A DNA stretch of 64,000 bases from Veillonella sp. R32. Lineage in GTDB: Bacteria; Bacillota; Negativicutes; Veillonellales; Veillonellaceae. Positions 37,973-46,243 of the stretch are shown here, piece by piece; positions within the stretch are counted from its first letter, which is position 1, and each line of letters opens with the position of its first letter. A model generated the notes under the pieces. It saw only the letters and a program-made list of their open reading frames with translations. It made no database searches and was not told the origin of the DNA. The position numbers and the translations under genes were made by a program. The DNA lies in contig NZ_NMZQ01000014.1 in assembly GCF_010093125.1 (NCBI RefSeq), positions 25,915 to 89,914 on the forward strand. The letters run 5' to 3'.

Positions 37973-38984
37973 ATTTGATAGCTCCTTCTTCTTCTATACT
38001 ATGTTGAATATTTTGGATGATTTTTCGGTCTACTAATTCACCAGCAATTTTAATGGCTGTTAAAATTTCTTTAGCTTTGGAACTGCCATGGGAAATTAAA
38101 AATACACCATTTACACCCAATAAAGGGGCCCCACCATTCTCTGTATGGTCTAAGCGTTTACGAATTTTCTTAAATACAGGATAAATAAGAAAAGCCCCTA
38201 GTTTAGCTAATAAACCACCATTTTTAATACCGTCTTTCACAATCTGTGTCATGACCCCTACTAGGCCTTCGGCTAGTTTCAAAACTACATTACCAGTAAA
38301 GCCATCACATACAACAACGTCAACCGTTCCTTTAGGAATATCACGGCCTTCTACATTGCCTTTAAAAGGAATGGTTTTTAACTGCTCTAACAATGGATAG
38401 GTAGCTAAACATAAATCATTACCCTTAGTTGATTCCTCACCAATATTAAGTAAACCTACGGTTGGATTTTCCTTACCAAACATGAGCCGTGCATATTCAG
38501 ACCCCATAATAGCGCCTTGCACCAAATGTTTTGGTTTACAGTTGGCATTAGCACCAGAGTCTAACATAACGGTTACCCCTTGTGGCGTAGGAATAGGAGT
38601 GGCAATCATAGGTCGGTCAATACCTTTAATACGACCGAGCCCAAAGAGCGCCGCCGCTACAGCAGCCCCTGTACTACCTGGGGCAATTACGGCATCACAC
38701 ACCTTTTGTTTCACCAATCGAGTCGCCACAATGACAGAGGCATCTTTTTTCTTCCGCACCGCTGTACCAGGATGTTCACTCATCTCAATAACTTCACTAG
38801 CGTGATGAATAATCAACTGAGGATTATTTTCTTGTCCAAATTGAACTAATACTTGGCGAATCTGTGCTTCATCGCCCACTAAAACAATCGTTATATTAGG
38901 AAACGCTTGAGCAGCATCAATGGCACCGCGAACAATTTCAAACGGTGCAAAATCACCACCCATAGCATCTACTGCAATCTTCAT
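37956..38984 (-). CDS. plsX: Phosphate acyltransferase PlsX
   Basis: Makes acyl-phosphate from acyl-ACP, the first step of the PlsX/PlsY phospholipid route. The 342-residue protein opens MKIAVDAMGGDFAP and contains VMLDSGANANCKP, NIGEESTKGND, DGFTGNVVLK and GGAPLLGVNG, all typical. It follows fapR by 4 bases and overlaps fabH, the standard fapR-plsX-fab arrangement of Firmicutes. Confidence 0.97.
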   Translation of the reverse strand: MKIAVDAMGGDFAPFEIVRGAIDAAQAFPNITIVLVGDEAQIRQVLVQFGQENNPQLIIHHASEVIEMSEHPGTAVRKKKDASVIVATRLVKQKVCDAVIAPGSTGAAVAAALFGLGRIKGIDRPMIATPIPTPQGVTVMLDSGANANCKPKHLVQGAIMGSEYARLMFGKENPTVGLLNIGEESTKGNDLCLATYPLLEQLKTIPFKGNVEGRDIPKGTVDVVVCDGFTGNVVLKLAEGLVGVMTQIVKDGIKNGGLLAKLGAFLIYPVFKKIRKRLDHTENGGAPLLGVNGVFLISHGSSKAKEILTAIKIAGELVDRKIIQNIQHSIEEEGAIKYDDVD

Positions 38985-38988
38985 ATAC

Positions 38989-39549
38989 TTACACCCTATT
39001 CTGAATGGGCTCCATTATGAACTTCGCCCGAAAGACTTCTTTTACCTTATCCTTAATTGTGACCCAGATAAAATACTTCTCACCTCGTTGACGTACTACT
39101 GAGGCTTTGGCCACCAAATTGCAATCCGCTTTAACCGGACTTTTATATTTAATATTGCCAACGCCAGCTAAGGCAGCGGGGACCCCCAGTACTGCTTTAG
39201 CTAATGAATCAGCCTGTGCATATAAATACTGCGGCTCTACATAACCATTACAGTCTGTCATGTCATCCGTCGTCCGCAATATACTAAGACCCTGCTCACC
39301 AGCGGTTAAGTCGATTAACTCACCTACCACTTCAATATGATCATGATCATTAGCACTTGGTGCTAGTCCTTCAACACGCGCTCTAATGCGTTCCCGTAAT
39401 TCAGGAATCCCTAATTCTAACCGATCAAGGCGAATCGTTGGCACGCTGACGTTAAAAAAGATGGCCAACTCTTCATCGGTGACGAAGGGCGTATTATTCA
39501 GTTTTTCTTGCAATAACTGCTGTCGCTCTTGCTTCTTTATCCGACTCAT
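38989..39549 (-). CDS. fapR: Transcription factor FapR, fatty-acid and phospholipid biosynthesis regulator
   Basis: Repressor that senses malonyl-CoA and controls fatty-acid and phospholipid genes. The 186-residue protein has an N-terminal helix-turn-helix (VTDEELAIFFNVSVPTIRLDRLELGIPELRERI) and a C-terminal hotdog ligand domain, the family layout. The start MSRIKKQERQ at 39549 matches Bacillus FapR and has AAGGTGG upstream; twelve extra codons in the longer frame are not conserved. It heads a ten-gene operon running to rnc. Confidence 0.95.
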   Translation of the reverse strand: MSRIKKQERQQLLQEKLNNTPFVTDEELAIFFNVSVPTIRLDRLELGIPELRERIRARVEGLAPSANDHDHIEVVGELIDLTAGEQGLSILRTTDDMTDCNGYVEPQYLYAQADSLAKAVLGVPAALAGVGNIKYKSPVKADCNLVAKASVVRQRGEKYFIWVTIKDKVKEVFRAKFIMEPIQNRV

Positions 39550-39566
39550 GGTACCACCTTTTATGA

Positions 39567-39618
39567 CCAAGTAATAATACTTCATTACAATTATATGTCA
39601 CAAAGGGCGATTATGCAA
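39567..39618 (-). promoter_or_regulatory. fapR operon promoter with possible FapR operator
   Basis: On the minus strand TTGCAT and TATAAT are exactly 17 bases apart (+ coordinates 39613-39618 and 39590-39595). Just downstream, near the expected start site, AAGTA and TACTT arms at 39569-39582 flank four bases. FapR operators in Bacillus use AGTA/TACT arms and overlap or follow the promoter, so this is a candidate autoregulatory site; the operator part is less certain than the promoter. Confidence 0.6.
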
Positions 39619-39662
39619 GTAAAAAATATAAATGACCTAAAAAAAGTGTTCCTATTAAATAT

Positions 39663-39704
39663 GTAGCCTGGGCTACTGAAAACTATTTTCAACTCCATTA
39701 TAAT
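39663..39704 (+). promoter_or_regulatory. DUF438-gene promoter with two adjacent perfect palindromes
   Basis: GTAGCCTGGGCTAC (39663-39676) has perfect 6-base arms and is followed without a gap by TGAAAACTATTTTCA (39677-39691), another perfect palindrome. CTGAAA (39676-39681) and TATAAT (39699-39704) are 17 bases apart, so the second palindrome covers the -35 box and spacer. Two operator-like palindromes so placed suggest control by a dimeric regulator. Confidence 0.5.
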
Positions 39705-39822
39705 GAAAATATAAGCAGAACACAACTGCTCCCCTATTATTATTACATATATATTAATACTATATATTGCACAGTAAAGAAACTAATAATGTAAAACTAG
39801 CATACACAAAGGAGACTTACTT

Positions 39823-41439
39823 ATGACTACTATGAAATCATCCCTTGGCTTAGATAATGATCAACGCTTAGCTAAAATGATTGAAATTAAGGATAATTAT
39901 TTAAGCGGCCACCTATCCCTCGAAGAAGGACAAGCGCTCTTAAAGCAATATATTGGCACTTGTACACCTGATGAATTTGCCTATGGCGAACAACAGTTAA
40001 AAGGATCTTATACGGATGAAGAAATCACCCATCGCATGGATGATTTACTCGCCTTATTTGATGGCGTTTTAGTGAGAGCTGATAACACATATCCAGAAAA
40101 TCATCCGCTATGGGTATATGTAACTGAAATTAAAGCAGGACTTGCCGTTATGAACGAAGCAGAGGAACTCCTTAAAGCGCCCCATTTTATCAAAAATCCT
40201 TGGCTTGGCGTATATGACAAATTAAGCGAATGGTCTCGTCATTTATCACGCAAACAAAATCAACTATATCCAGCCCTTGAAACATACGGCTTTGATCGCC
40301 CGACTAAAATCATGTGGACCTTCGATGACAAAGTACGTGACCTAATTAGTGAAAGTCGTCGCTTATTGCAAGCCGATGAAATAGACCAATTCTTAGCCCT
40401 TCAACTTAAGATGATTGATGCCTTCCGTGATTTAGCTGATAAAGAACAAGAAGTATTACTTCCTACAGCTTGGAAACTGGTAAACGAAGAGGAATTTAGC
40501 TATATGAGTCGCGGTGATCATGAAATCGGCTTTGCTCTAATTACGCCACCACCTTACTACGGTGACATGAAGCTAGCAGGAAAAGATATGGCAACGTCAC
40601 CTATAGATACTACTGACACTAAAACGGTAAACTTTATGCAAGACTTGGCCGCGCTCTTAAGTAAATATAATATGAGCCCTACGCCATCACCTGACACCGA
40701 ACTCGATGTAGCCACAGGTAAATTATCCTTAGAACGCATTAATTTACTTTTCAAACATATGCCTGTAGATTTATCCTATGTGGACGAGAATGAACTCGTC
40801 AAATTCTACAGCGACACTAAACATCGTATCTTCCCTCGCAGCGCTAATGTTATTGGCCGCGAAGTGCGCAACTGTCATCCTACCAAAAGTGTTCATTTAG
40901 TAGAAGAAATTATTGAGAAATTCCGTTCCGGCGAACAAGACAAAGCTGAGTTTTGGATTAATAAACCAGAAGCCTTCATCTATATTCTCTATACAGCCGT
41001 TCGTGATGAAGCTGGTAATTTTAAAGGCGTACTTGAAATGATGCAAGATTGTACACGCATTCGCAGTTTAGAAGGCTCTCGTACCCTCTTAACTTGGGAC
41101 TCTGAAACTCATGGGGATACGGTTAATACCGCTACAACAGACTCAGTAAATACAGCCCTTGATGAAAATACTACACCAGAAGCTCTGGCACATGGTATCA
41201 CTACTAAAGGTATTACTATTACAGCAGATACTAAACTCTTTGACCTCTTCGATAAAGTAGACGGTTTACGGCAGTATATGCCAACTATTAATAGCAATTT
41301 TAAAATGCTCAATACACCCTTCGGTAAAATTATGGCTCGCAAAGCAACGATTGGGATGGCCTGTGAGCGAACCGGTATGAGCCAAAAAGATATAATCGAC
41401 GCTATAGCCAATTACATTAAAGCCCATTATAAAGACTAA
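39823..41439 (+). CDS. DUF438 protein with hemerythrin-like, PAS and DUF1858 domains
   Basis: A 538-residue soluble protein. From the N-terminus: DUF438 helices (about 15-80), a hemerythrin-like four-helix region (about 85-240, with NHPLW, RHLSRKQNQLYPALE and EQEVLLPTAW), a PAS-type domain (about 315-430, VDLSYVDENELVKFYSDT to FKGVLEMMQD), and a C-terminal DUF1858 segment (about 458-535). Family members are thought to sense oxygen or nitric oxide, or to relate to Fe-S repair, but the reaction is unknown. The gene is monocistronic behind a palindrome-rich promoter; AAAGGAG precedes the ATG. Confidence 0.82.
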   Translation: MTTMKSSLGLDNDQRLAKMIEIKDNYLSGHLSLEEGQALLKQYIGTCTPDEFAYGEQQLKGSYTDEEITHRMDDLLALFDGVLVRADNTYPENHPLWVYVTEIKAGLAVMNEAEELLKAPHFIKNPWLGVYDKLSEWSRHLSRKQNQLYPALETYGFDRPTKIMWTFDDKVRDLISESRRLLQADEIDQFLALQLKMIDAFRDLADKEQEVLLPTAWKLVNEEEFSYMSRGDHEIGFALITPPPYYGDMKLAGKDMATSPIDTTDTKTVNFMQDLAALLSKYNMSPTPSPDTELDVATGKLSLERINLLFKHMPVDLSYVDENELVKFYSDTKHRIFPRSANVIGREVRNCHPTKSVHLVEEIIEKFRSGEQDKAEFWINKPEAFIYILYTAVRDEAGNFKGVLEMMQDCTRIRSLEGSRTLLTWDSETHGDTVNTATTDSVNTALDENTTPEALAHGITTKGITITADTKLFDLFDKVDGLRQYMPTINSNFKMLNTPFGKIMARKATIGMACERTGMSQKDIIDAIANYIKAHYKD

Positions 41440-41523
41440 GTGATAACGGTTAAATGCATTTCCTAAAAATACTATCGTTGTTAATAGCGCGCTACCATTA
41501 ATATGTGCTCTACGCAACAGAAG

Positions 41524-41609
41524 AACCCCTCTTATATGTTATACTTTATATAGTAACTAGCTCAATAGCAAATTACTATCAGTAAGTATCATAAAGAGGG
41601 GTTTTTATT
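41524..41609 (+). promoter_or_regulatory. Leader hairpin burying the ribosome site of the DNA-glycosylase gene
   Basis: AACCCCTCTT plus TATG (41524-41538) pairs with CATAAAGAGGGGTT (41590-41603) to give a stem of about 14 bp with one bulge, and ATAGTAA pairs with TTACTAT (41550-41556 and 41573-41579) inside it. The distal arm contains the AAGAGGGG ribosome site and is followed by TTTTT, so the structure can both terminate transcription and hide the start at 41610. It may serve as the DUF438 terminator, a leader switch, or both. Confidence 0.6.
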
Positions 41610-42266
41610 ATGAATGCAACTACAACCAAACATACAAAACAATCTAAAGTAAGGTCAGCCAATAAAATAGACCATATAGCCAATCAGCCTGTAGAGTCCC
41701 TTCCATTTCCCCCATTTCTACCACCGCAAGCAACTGTTATGTGCATGGGCACCTTCCCACCAGCCGCCGATAAACGAGCTATGCAATTCCACTATCCTAA
41801 TTTCCAAAATGATATGTGGCGGGTCTACGGATTAGTCTTTTTCAATGATAAAGATTATTTTAGAGCTGGTGATGCCAAAGCCTTCGATGCCGACAAAATT
41901 AAAGCCTTTCTTACAGAAAAAAGTATTGCTTCTTGCCCAACGGTGTGGCAAGCTATTCGTGAACGAGGCAATGCCTCAGATGCCTTTTTAACAGTAGTAG
42001 ATCCAGTTCATATTCATGAAGTATTAGCACAAATACCTCATTGTCAATATATCGGCACCACTGGTGGCAAAGCAACAGAGGTACTACTTAGCTTGGCTGA
42101 CAACAAAGTAAAATCACCTAAAACAGGCGAAACAATAGAACTCCAATTTGGTACCCGCCATATTAAGCTCACTAGACTACCATCTACTTCTAGAGCGTAT
42201 CCACTAAGCCTAACTAAAAAAGCAGATGCCTATGCTAAGTTTTTTCAATCAGTAGGCTTATTATAA
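41610..42266 (+). CDS. Uracil-DNA glycosylase superfamily protein
   Basis: A 218-residue protein of the uracil-DNA glycosylase fold, resembling Mug/G:T mismatch-type members: VMCMGTFPPAADKRAMQFHYPNFQNDMW is the family's Gly-x-x-Pro catalytic loop region, and the end SRAYPLSLTKKADAYAKFF fits the late motif. It would excise uracil or mismatched bases; the substrate is not settled. The first 30 residues are basic and poorly conserved in type. Expression may be controlled by the leader hairpin. A terminator follows. Confidence 0.75.
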   Translation: MNATTTKHTKQSKVRSANKIDHIANQPVESLPFPPFLPPQATVMCMGTFPPAADKRAMQFHYPNFQNDMWRVYGLVFFNDKDYFRAGDAKAFDADKIKAFLTEKSIASCPTVWQAIRERGNASDAFLTVVDPVHIHEVLAQIPHCQYIGTTGGKATEVLLSLADNKVKSPKTGETIELQFGTRHIKLTRLPSTSRAYPLSLTKKADAYAKFFQSVGLL

Positions 42267-42267
42267 A

Positions 42268-42335
42268 CTAAAAACCGTCTTAGTTTTATCCGTTAACTAC
42301 GTAAACATTAACGAGTATACACTAAGACGGTTTTA
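42268..42335. terminator. Bidirectional terminator between glycosylase and acyl-CoA dehydrogenase genes
   Basis: AAAACCGTCTTAG (42271-42283) pairs with CTAAGACGGTTTT (42322-42334), with inner GTTAA/TTAAC pairing. T-rich flanks on both sides serve the two convergent genes. Confidence 0.85.
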
Positions 42336-42440
42336 ATTTTTATATAAATTTAACTGTTATAAAATTAACTGCTCTTTTTTACAAGCTAAAGCGCTATAAA
42401 ATTTACTGTATAAGTATGTGTCACCATTACGCCATAAGAA

Positions 42441-43577
42441 TTAACGTAATAAAGCACCACCAACGACCATTTGTTGTGCCTCATTGGTCCCTTCATAGAT
42501 CTGAGTCACTTTAGCATTGCGCATTAAACGAGCTACTGGATACTCTTCACAATAACCATAGCCACCAAATAATTGCACAGCTTTTGTGGTTACCTCCATA
42601 GCTACATCAGAACAAAACTTTTTAGCCATAGATGCAGATACAGTATATGGTCGGCCAGCCGTTTTATCTTGTGCCACATTATACAACATTAAATTAGCTG
42701 CTTCTACTTGAATCGCCATCTCCGCTAATTGAAATTGTGTATTTTGAAATTTACTCAAAGGTTTACCAAATTGCACGCGCTCTTTAGTATACGCAACGGA
42801 CTTCTCTAAAGCAGCCTCCGCTAGACCAGTAGCTTGTGCCGCAACCCCAATCCGACTACTATCCAAGGTCGTCATAGCAATTTTAAAACCGTCCCCTTCA
42901 CGGCCTAATAAATTAGCGGCTGGCACTCTTACATTATTAAAACGTAAACTACCACAAGCTGAAGTATGTAGACCCATCATAGAATCTCTAGGACCAACAG
43001 TAAAGCCAACCATATCTTTAGTGACAATAAAAGCGGACATTCCTTTTGCACCATCCTCAGGCCGAGTCATGGCAAACACAATGTATACGTCTGCTTCGCC
43101 AGCATTTGTAATATATACTTTTTCACCATTTAAAATATATTCATCACCAGTACGTTCAGCCTTCGTCTGTACACCACTTGCATCCGTCCCAGCTTCTTTT
43201 TCTGTCAAAGCAAAGGCACCTATCGCTTCACCAGATACTAAAGGCTTTAAAAACCGTTCTTTTTGTGTCTCTGTTCCAAATCGAGCAAGCGGTTCACAAC
43301 ATAGACCCACACAGACCGATACGGTAATGGCTAAACCATCATCATATTTAGCCAATTCTTTCAACGCCACAGCATAGTTCATAAATTCTTCGCCTAAACC
43401 GCCGTATATAGTAGGCCAATAAATACGGGTTAATCCTAACCCTAACACGGCTTTCACTAAAGAACGGTCAAAAATTTGTGCTTTATCCCGTTCAATGACA
43501 GTTGGTTCTACCTTTTCCAAACAAAACTGTCTAACTTTTGTCTGCCACCTAGTCTGTGCTTCAGTCAATGGAATCAT
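42441..43577 (-). CDS. Acyl-CoA dehydrogenase family protein
   Basis: FAD enzyme that oxidises an acyl-CoA to enoyl-CoA, or, with Etf, works in the butyryl-CoA dehydrogenase manner. The 378-residue protein shows FALTEKEAGTDASG, GLHTSACGSLRFNNVRVP, VQFGKPLSKFQNTQFQLA and the catalytic glutamate in QIYEGTNEAQQ. No etfAB, hydratase or thiolase is adjacent, so the substrate cannot be inferred from context. GGGAGG precedes the ATG. It separates the yceD-rpmF pair from the fapR-plsX unit. Confidence 0.9.
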   Translation of the reverse strand: MIPLTEAQTRWQTKVRQFCLEKVEPTVIERDKAQIFDRSLVKAVLGLGLTRIYWPTIYGGLGEEFMNYAVALKELAKYDDGLAITVSVCVGLCCEPLARFGTETQKERFLKPLVSGEAIGAFALTEKEAGTDASGVQTKAERTGDEYILNGEKVYITNAGEADVYIVFAMTRPEDGAKGMSAFIVTKDMVGFTVGPRDSMMGLHTSACGSLRFNNVRVPAANLLGREGDGFKIAMTTLDSSRIGVAAQATGLAEAALEKSVAYTKERVQFGKPLSKFQNTQFQLAEMAIQVEAANLMLYNVAQDKTAGRPYTVSASMAKKFCSDVAMEVTTKAVQLFGGYGYCEEYPVARLMRNAKVTQIYEGTNEAQQMVVGGALLR

Positions 43578-43724
43578 GCGATAAACCTCCCTTTATGAAT
43601 TATATACCTATTAGCTAAAAGATATGGAATACATGTAAAAACTTCTTGTTACCGCTACTATAACACAAACTAGTAGTACCGTCTATCTACATTTAATGGT
43701 AATAGTTAGCCTATATTAAACGAC

Positions 43725-43759
43725 AAAAGCGTGGATATCCAATGGATATCCACGCTTTT
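43725..43759 (-). terminator. Terminator after rpmF
   Basis: A near-perfect hairpin: AAAAGCGTGGATATCC and GGATATCCACGCTTTT arms around AAT, with T-runs, 30 bases past the rpmF stop. Confidence 0.85.
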
Positions 43760-43790
43760 ATAGTAGAGCTATTCATTAGCTCAGCAGGTC

Positions 43791-43973
43791 TTATTCAGCG
43801 ATCTTATTTACAACCTGAGTTCCTTTATAATGACCGCATGTAGGGCAAACCCGATGAGGCATCATAGGTTCGTGGCATTGCGGACAAGCTACAAAACCTG
43901 GAACAGTTAATTTCCAGTTCGCACGACGACGGTCGCGACGACATTTGGACAATCTACGCTTTGGTACTGCCAT
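43791..43973 (-). CDS. rpmF: 50S ribosomal protein L32
   Basis: A 60-residue zinc-ribbon ribosomal protein, MAVPKRRLSKCRRDRRR at the start and CPQCHEPMMPHRVCPTCG as the four-cysteine zinc site. ATG at 43973 has AAGGAGGTG upstream; the three earlier codons lie in the ribosome site. It follows yceD, its standard neighbour. Confidence 0.97.
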   Translation of the reverse strand: MAVPKRRLSKCRRDRRRANWKLTVPGFVACPQCHEPMMPHRVCPTCGHYKGTQVVNKIAE

Positions 43974-44011
43974 TATCTGCACCTCCTTAACATAATCACT
44001 GGGACTTCTAA

Positions 44012-44530
44012 TTAATCATCATCTTTTTCATCGAGCAGTGTACGAAGCACCGCCAATCGAGGATCCACCACAAAGGATTCACAAGAACAAGGTGAAACAT
44101 TTTTATTTGCTCCGCAATGAACGCACAATCCTTTGCAATCATCCTGACATAACACTTGAGATGGCTCATTGATGATTAATGTATCCCGAATGAGATCCGT
44201 TAAATCAATGGTCTCACCATCAAAAGGAACAACCTCTGACTCCTCAACATCGTCCCATTCCTTGAGGACACCAAAGGTTTCATTAAATGGCGTTGTTTGT
44301 GAATAAGCAACCTCGCATAAACAACGAGTGCACTCATAATCACCATTGGTTGTTACGGTTCCTTCTACGATGAAATTCTGTCCATCGTAACGAAAATCAC
44401 CACTAATGGTTATATCATGACGGCTCCAAGGAAAAGCAGTTACATCCCCTAACTGAGTAGCTGGTTCAGTAAATTGAAAAGGAAACGATTTTCCTATGTG
44501 TTCTTTTGCTTGCTCTACTTGCAGTTTCAT
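44012..44530 (-). CDS. yceD: YceD family protein (DUF177), rRNA-accumulation associated
   Basis: A 172-residue DUF177 protein, regularly encoded before rpmF; in E. coli and chloroplasts the family is needed for 23S rRNA accumulation. The family Cys pattern is visible: CTRCLCE in the middle, then CQDDCKGLCVHCGANKN and CSCE, probably zinc-binding. The terminal acidic tail is LLDEKDDD. GAGGTAA precedes the ATG. Confidence 0.92.
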   Translation of the reverse strand: MKLQVEQAKEHIGKSFPFQFTEPATQLGDVTAFPWSRHDITISGDFRYDGQNFIVEGTVTTNGDYECTRCLCEVAYSQTTPFNETFGVLKEWDDVEESEVVPFDGETIDLTDLIRDTLIINEPSQVLCQDDCKGLCVHCGANKNVSPCSCESFVVDPRLAVLRTLLDEKDDD

Positions 44531-44696
44531 AATTTTACCTCGACTATAATATTATAGCTATCTAACCTATCTTTGTCAAACTGTTCTCTGTAATTCTTAG
44601 CCTATTTTATTAGAAAAATCAGCAACTCTCAGAAATTAGCTGAACAATTATATACACTCAAGCAATAAACTCTTCCCTTAAGCTATTGCATGATGA

Positions 44697-44722
44697 GAAA
44701 AGCCCCCTTTGCAGGAGGCTTC
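44697..44722 (-). terminator. Terminator after rubredoxin gene
   Basis: On the minus strand AGCCTCCT, a CAAA-type loop and AGGGGGCT form a stem (one wobble), followed by TTTTC, 35 bases past the rubredoxin stop. Confidence 0.6.
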
Positions 44723-44756
44723 TATATTTTTAGTTCATGATTTAGATGTCAATCAA

Positions 44757-44891
44757 TTACATTTTTTCGAATTGATCTTTACCTACGCCACAAATTGGGC
44801 AAACATAATCGTCTGGCTGATCAGCGAACTTAACACCTTCTACAGCTTCGTCATAGATCCAACCGCATACTACACATACGTATTTTTCCAT
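44757..44891 (-). CDS. Short rubredoxin (44 residues)
   Basis: Found by hand translation. A complete 44-residue rubredoxin: [19 protein letters not shown] then [16 protein letters not shown], with both CxxC knuckles binding one iron. It acts as a cytosolic electron carrier, for example for rubrerythrin or superoxide reductase. Typical rubredoxins have 52-54 residues; about nine residues are missing from the loop between the knuckles (the stretch that normally carries DPDNGVAPGT). AGGAGG lies 7-8 bases before the ATG. It is a single gene between yceD and the FabK-like gene. Confidence 0.9.
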   Translation of the reverse strand: MEKYVCVVCGWIYDEAVEGVKFADQPDDYVCPICGVGKDQFEKM

Positions 44892-45198
44892 CACTTGCGC
44901 CTCCTTTCATTATAAAATAGACACTGTATCTACGCTCTTAGTGTATCACAAATATCGATTATGTTCAATATCTTTTTCAAATTTTTATTAAACCCTTATA
45001 CTACAAGGGTTTACAGACATTTTAAGTTCTGTATTAGTACAAAATATGTTGCTTAATATTGTGCTTTTTCAAACTTTCTCTATATTTTTTTCTCAAATAC
45101 CTATATAATTAATAGAAGAAGTAATATTCATTTTCAATTACTTCTTTTTAATACAGATTTCATAATTTTAATAATAAAAGTTTCATAGGAGGTATTAT
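44892..45198. other. Divergent intergenic region rubredoxin / FabK-like gene
   Basis: AT-rich region with several signals: an inverted repeat AAACCCTT / AAGGGTTT at 44990-45012; an ATTAGTAC half-site at 45033-45040, reminiscent of FapR arms; TATAAT at 45104-45109 without a good -35; TTGTGC and TATATT 16 bases apart just upstream as an alternative promoter; and the hairpin described separately. No open gene. Confidence 0.5.
45117..45149 (+). promoter_or_regulatory. Stem-loop with T-run in the leader of the FabK-like gene
   Basis: AGAAGTAAT and ATTACTTCT arms (45117-45125, 45137-45145) and TTTTT directly after. It looks like a terminator or attenuator but begins only about 8 bases after a TATAAT box, so it may instead cap the mRNA 5' end. 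Confidence 0.45.
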
Positions 45199-46140
45199 AT
45201 GAAAACAAAATTTACAGAACTCCTCGGTATTGAGTATCCTATTATCCAAGGCGCTATGGCTTGGACATCTGAACATAAATTAGCAGCTGCCGTTGCCAAT
45301 GCCGGCGCTACGGGGGTAATTGCCACTGGTGGCCGCGATGCCGATTGGGTTCGCCAAGAAATTCGCGCTGCAAAAACATTAACTACTAAGCCTTTTGGTG
45401 TTAATTTAATGCTTATGGCCAAAAATATTGATGAGCTTGTAGAAGTTATTAAAGAAGAAAAACCTGCTTTTGTAACCTTAGGCGCTGGTAATCCAGTACC
45501 TTTCATTGAGCCTATGCATACAGCAGGCATTAAAGTAATCCCGGTTGTACCAAATGTTAAACTAGCTAAGCGTGTAGCTGCTGCTGGTGCTGATGCCCTT
45601 ATTGTAGAAGGCCAAGAAGCAGGTGGTCATATTGGCACGCAAACCACGATGGCCTTAATGGAAAACGTGCTCCCAGAAATTGATATTCCTGTAATTATTG
45701 CTGGTGGTATTGCCGACGGTCGTGCCTTGGCAGCTGCTTTAACAATGGGTGCTGAAGGTGTACAAATGGGGTCTCGCTTTATCCTAGCTGAAGAATGTCA
45801 AATGCATCAAAATTGTAAAGACGCTATTATTAAAGCAACTGACACCGATTCTGCGGTAACCGGTTTAACTAGTGGTCATGGTGGTGTTCGTTCCTTAAAA
45901 AACGAATTTACTCAGAAATATTTAGAAGCTGAATTTAGTTGCACTGATAAAGAAACCTTAACTGCTATGTCTGTAGGTACTAATCGTAAAGCAGCCGTTG
46001 AAGGGGACATCGTAAATGGTGCGGTACAATGTGGTCAAAGTTTGAATCGCTTAACCAAAGTAGAACCAGCTAAGGCTATTGTAGAATCTGTTATTGCGGA
46101 AGCTAAAGAAGCTATTAAAGGGGCTCAACGCTTTTTATAA
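45199..46140 (+). CDS. FabK-like enoyl-ACP reductase / NMO-family flavoprotein, stand-alone paralogue
   Basis: A 313-residue FMN enzyme with the full FabK pattern: YPIIQGAMAWTSEHKLAAAVANAG, NLMLMAKN, TLGAGNPVP, EGQEAGGHIG, IAGGIADGRA and GSRFILAEECQ. It is the third member of this superfamily in the window and lies alone on the plus strand, not in a fab operon. Differences from the operon FabK include a CxxC-free C-terminus and GLTSGHGGVR at the lid. It may be a backup enoyl reductase or a flavoenzyme with another substrate. AGGAGG precedes the ATG. Confidence 0.82.
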   Translation: MKTKFTELLGIEYPIIQGAMAWTSEHKLAAAVANAGATGVIATGGRDADWVRQEIRAAKTLTTKPFGVNLMLMAKNIDELVEVIKEEKPAFVTLGAGNPVPFIEPMHTAGIKVIPVVPNVKLAKRVAAAGADALIVEGQEAGGHIGTQTTMALMENVLPEIDIPVIIAGGIADGRALAAALTMGAEGVQMGSRFILAEECQMHQNCKDAIIKATDTDSAVTGLTSGHGGVRSLKNEFTQKYLEAEFSCTDKETLTAMSVGTNRKAAVEGDIVNGAVQCGQSLNRLTKVEPAKAIVESVIAEAKEAIKGAQRFL

Positions 46141-46214
46141 TACGTTAATCCCCTATGCTAGCTGATTTATGTCCTTACTTATAACCATTAAATCAAGTGC
46201 ATAGAAGCATACAC

Positions 46215-46243
46215 AGAGGCAATCCTAGTATTGCCTCTCTTTG
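46215..46243 (+). terminator. Terminator after the stand-alone FabK-like gene
   Basis: AGAGGCAAT and ATTGCCTCT arms around CCTAGT, then a short CTTTG tail; the T-run is weak. Confidence 0.55.

Noticed and set aside
44709..44915. Plus-strand frame of 68 codons
   Set aside because: It lies opposite the real rubredoxin gene, whose CxxC knuckles and ribosome site are clear on the minus strand.
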